Shown here one piece after another: positions 6,561 to 6,671 of a stretch of DNA of 6,671 nucleotides. The stretch is from Rickettsia typhi (lineage in GTDB: Bacteria > Pseudomonadota > Alphaproteobacteria > Rickettsiales > UBA1997). The notes beneath the pieces were generated by a model, which saw nothing but the letters and a program-made list of their open reading frames with translations, had not been told where the DNA came from and did no database searches. Location of the stretch: positions 1 to 6,671 of the forward strand of contig CAMDAI010000071.1 in the NCBI GenBank assembly GCA_945888585.1, given 5' to 3'. A program made the position numbers and the translations under genes. The stretch's first letter is position 1, and the number at the start of each line of letters is the position of its first letter.

Positions 6561-6671
6561 GTATATTTTAGAAATTTTCTATTCCTTTCTTCAAACTCAA
6601 CTGGAGCTAAATAATTATTAGCAGAGTGGATTCTGATTCTGTTATAAAAAACTTCAATATATTCAAATATT
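6557..6671 (-). CDS. IS3-family transposase OrfB, C-terminal fragment (start beyond the window)
   Basis: Reading the - strand from the right edge gives 37 residues ending at a TAA (6557-6559). They include [19 protein letters not shown], then [15 protein letters not shown]. This matches the well-known OrfB ending of IS3-family DDE transposases (F-x-Y-I-E-x-F-Y-N-R-x-R-x-H-S-A-x-x-Y-x-x-P-x-x-F-E). The DDE catalytic residues lie upstream of this piece, outside the window, so activity cannot be judged. The stop sits a few bases inside the terminal repeat, as is usual for this family. No damage is visible in the visible part. Confidence 0.92.
   Translation of the reverse strand, partial: IFEYIEVFYNRIRIHSANNYLAPVEFEERNRKFLKYT

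Larger units (their letters stand above)
6526..6671 (-). mobile_element. IS3-family insertion sequence, transposase-distal terminus (continues beyond the window)
   Basis: The element starts at the TGATCTG of its terminal repeat and continues past the right edge. It is identified by the transposase C-terminus on the - strand and by a terminus beginning with TG, as in IS3-family elements. It interrupts the TpsB gene. The left boundary is set at 6526 because transporter-like sequence ends there and the terminal sequence begins. IS3 elements usually duplicate 3-5 bp of target, but the other junction lies outside the window, so the exact boundary is uncertain by a few bases. Confidence 0.82.

Noticed and set aside
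1..6671. CRISPR array
   Set aside because: No regularly spaced repeats with unique spacers are visible anywhere.

Overview
This window comes from an AT-rich Gram-negative bacterium. A lipoprotein signal, an outer-membrane two-partner secretion transporter (ShlB/FhaC family) and an IS3-type transposase all fit a proteobacterium. The strong A/T bias and A-rich translation starts without clear Shine-Dalgarno sequences resemble intracellular or host-associated lineages such as Rickettsiales, but no marker here fixes the taxon. All genes lie on the + strand except the insertion sequence at the right edge.

Positions 2-3140 hold a Type III restriction-modification pair. The 3' part of the modification methyltransferase gene (mod; its start lies left of the window) is followed after 4 bp by a full-length helicase/endonuclease gene (res). 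All the main res motifs are intact.

Positions 3141-3391 are a junction. They contain two G-rich GGGGGCA direct repeats that stand out in this AT-rich DNA, then a short open frame that looks like the C-terminal end of a longer protein. That frame stops 3 bp before the next gene. I read it, with moderate to low confidence, as the remnant of a polymorphic-toxin C-terminal tip.

Positions 3392-4272 encode two small proteins. The first is unrecognised but has the size and position of an immunity protein. The second has an N-terminal segment resembling the Imm27 immunity family, joined to a C-terminal multi-pass membrane segment.

Positions 4303-6525 hold a parvulin-like lipoprotein, apparently lacking both conserved catalytic histidines, overlapping or nearly abutting a TpsB/CdiB-type outer-membrane transporter. 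A periplasmic parvulin serving a two-partner-secretion system is known from Bordetella (Par27 and FHA), so the pair probably worked together in exporting a large TpsA/CdiA-type protein. No such exoprotein is present in the window.

From 6526 to the end is one terminus of an IS3-family element whose transposase is on the - strand. It has truncated the transporter gene and supplied a new stop codon, removing the last strands of the barrel and the conserved L6-loop motif. Overall the window reads as an accessory island: a restriction-modification defence module beside a decaying contact-dependent-inhibition or two-partner-secretion locus that keeps immunity-like genes.
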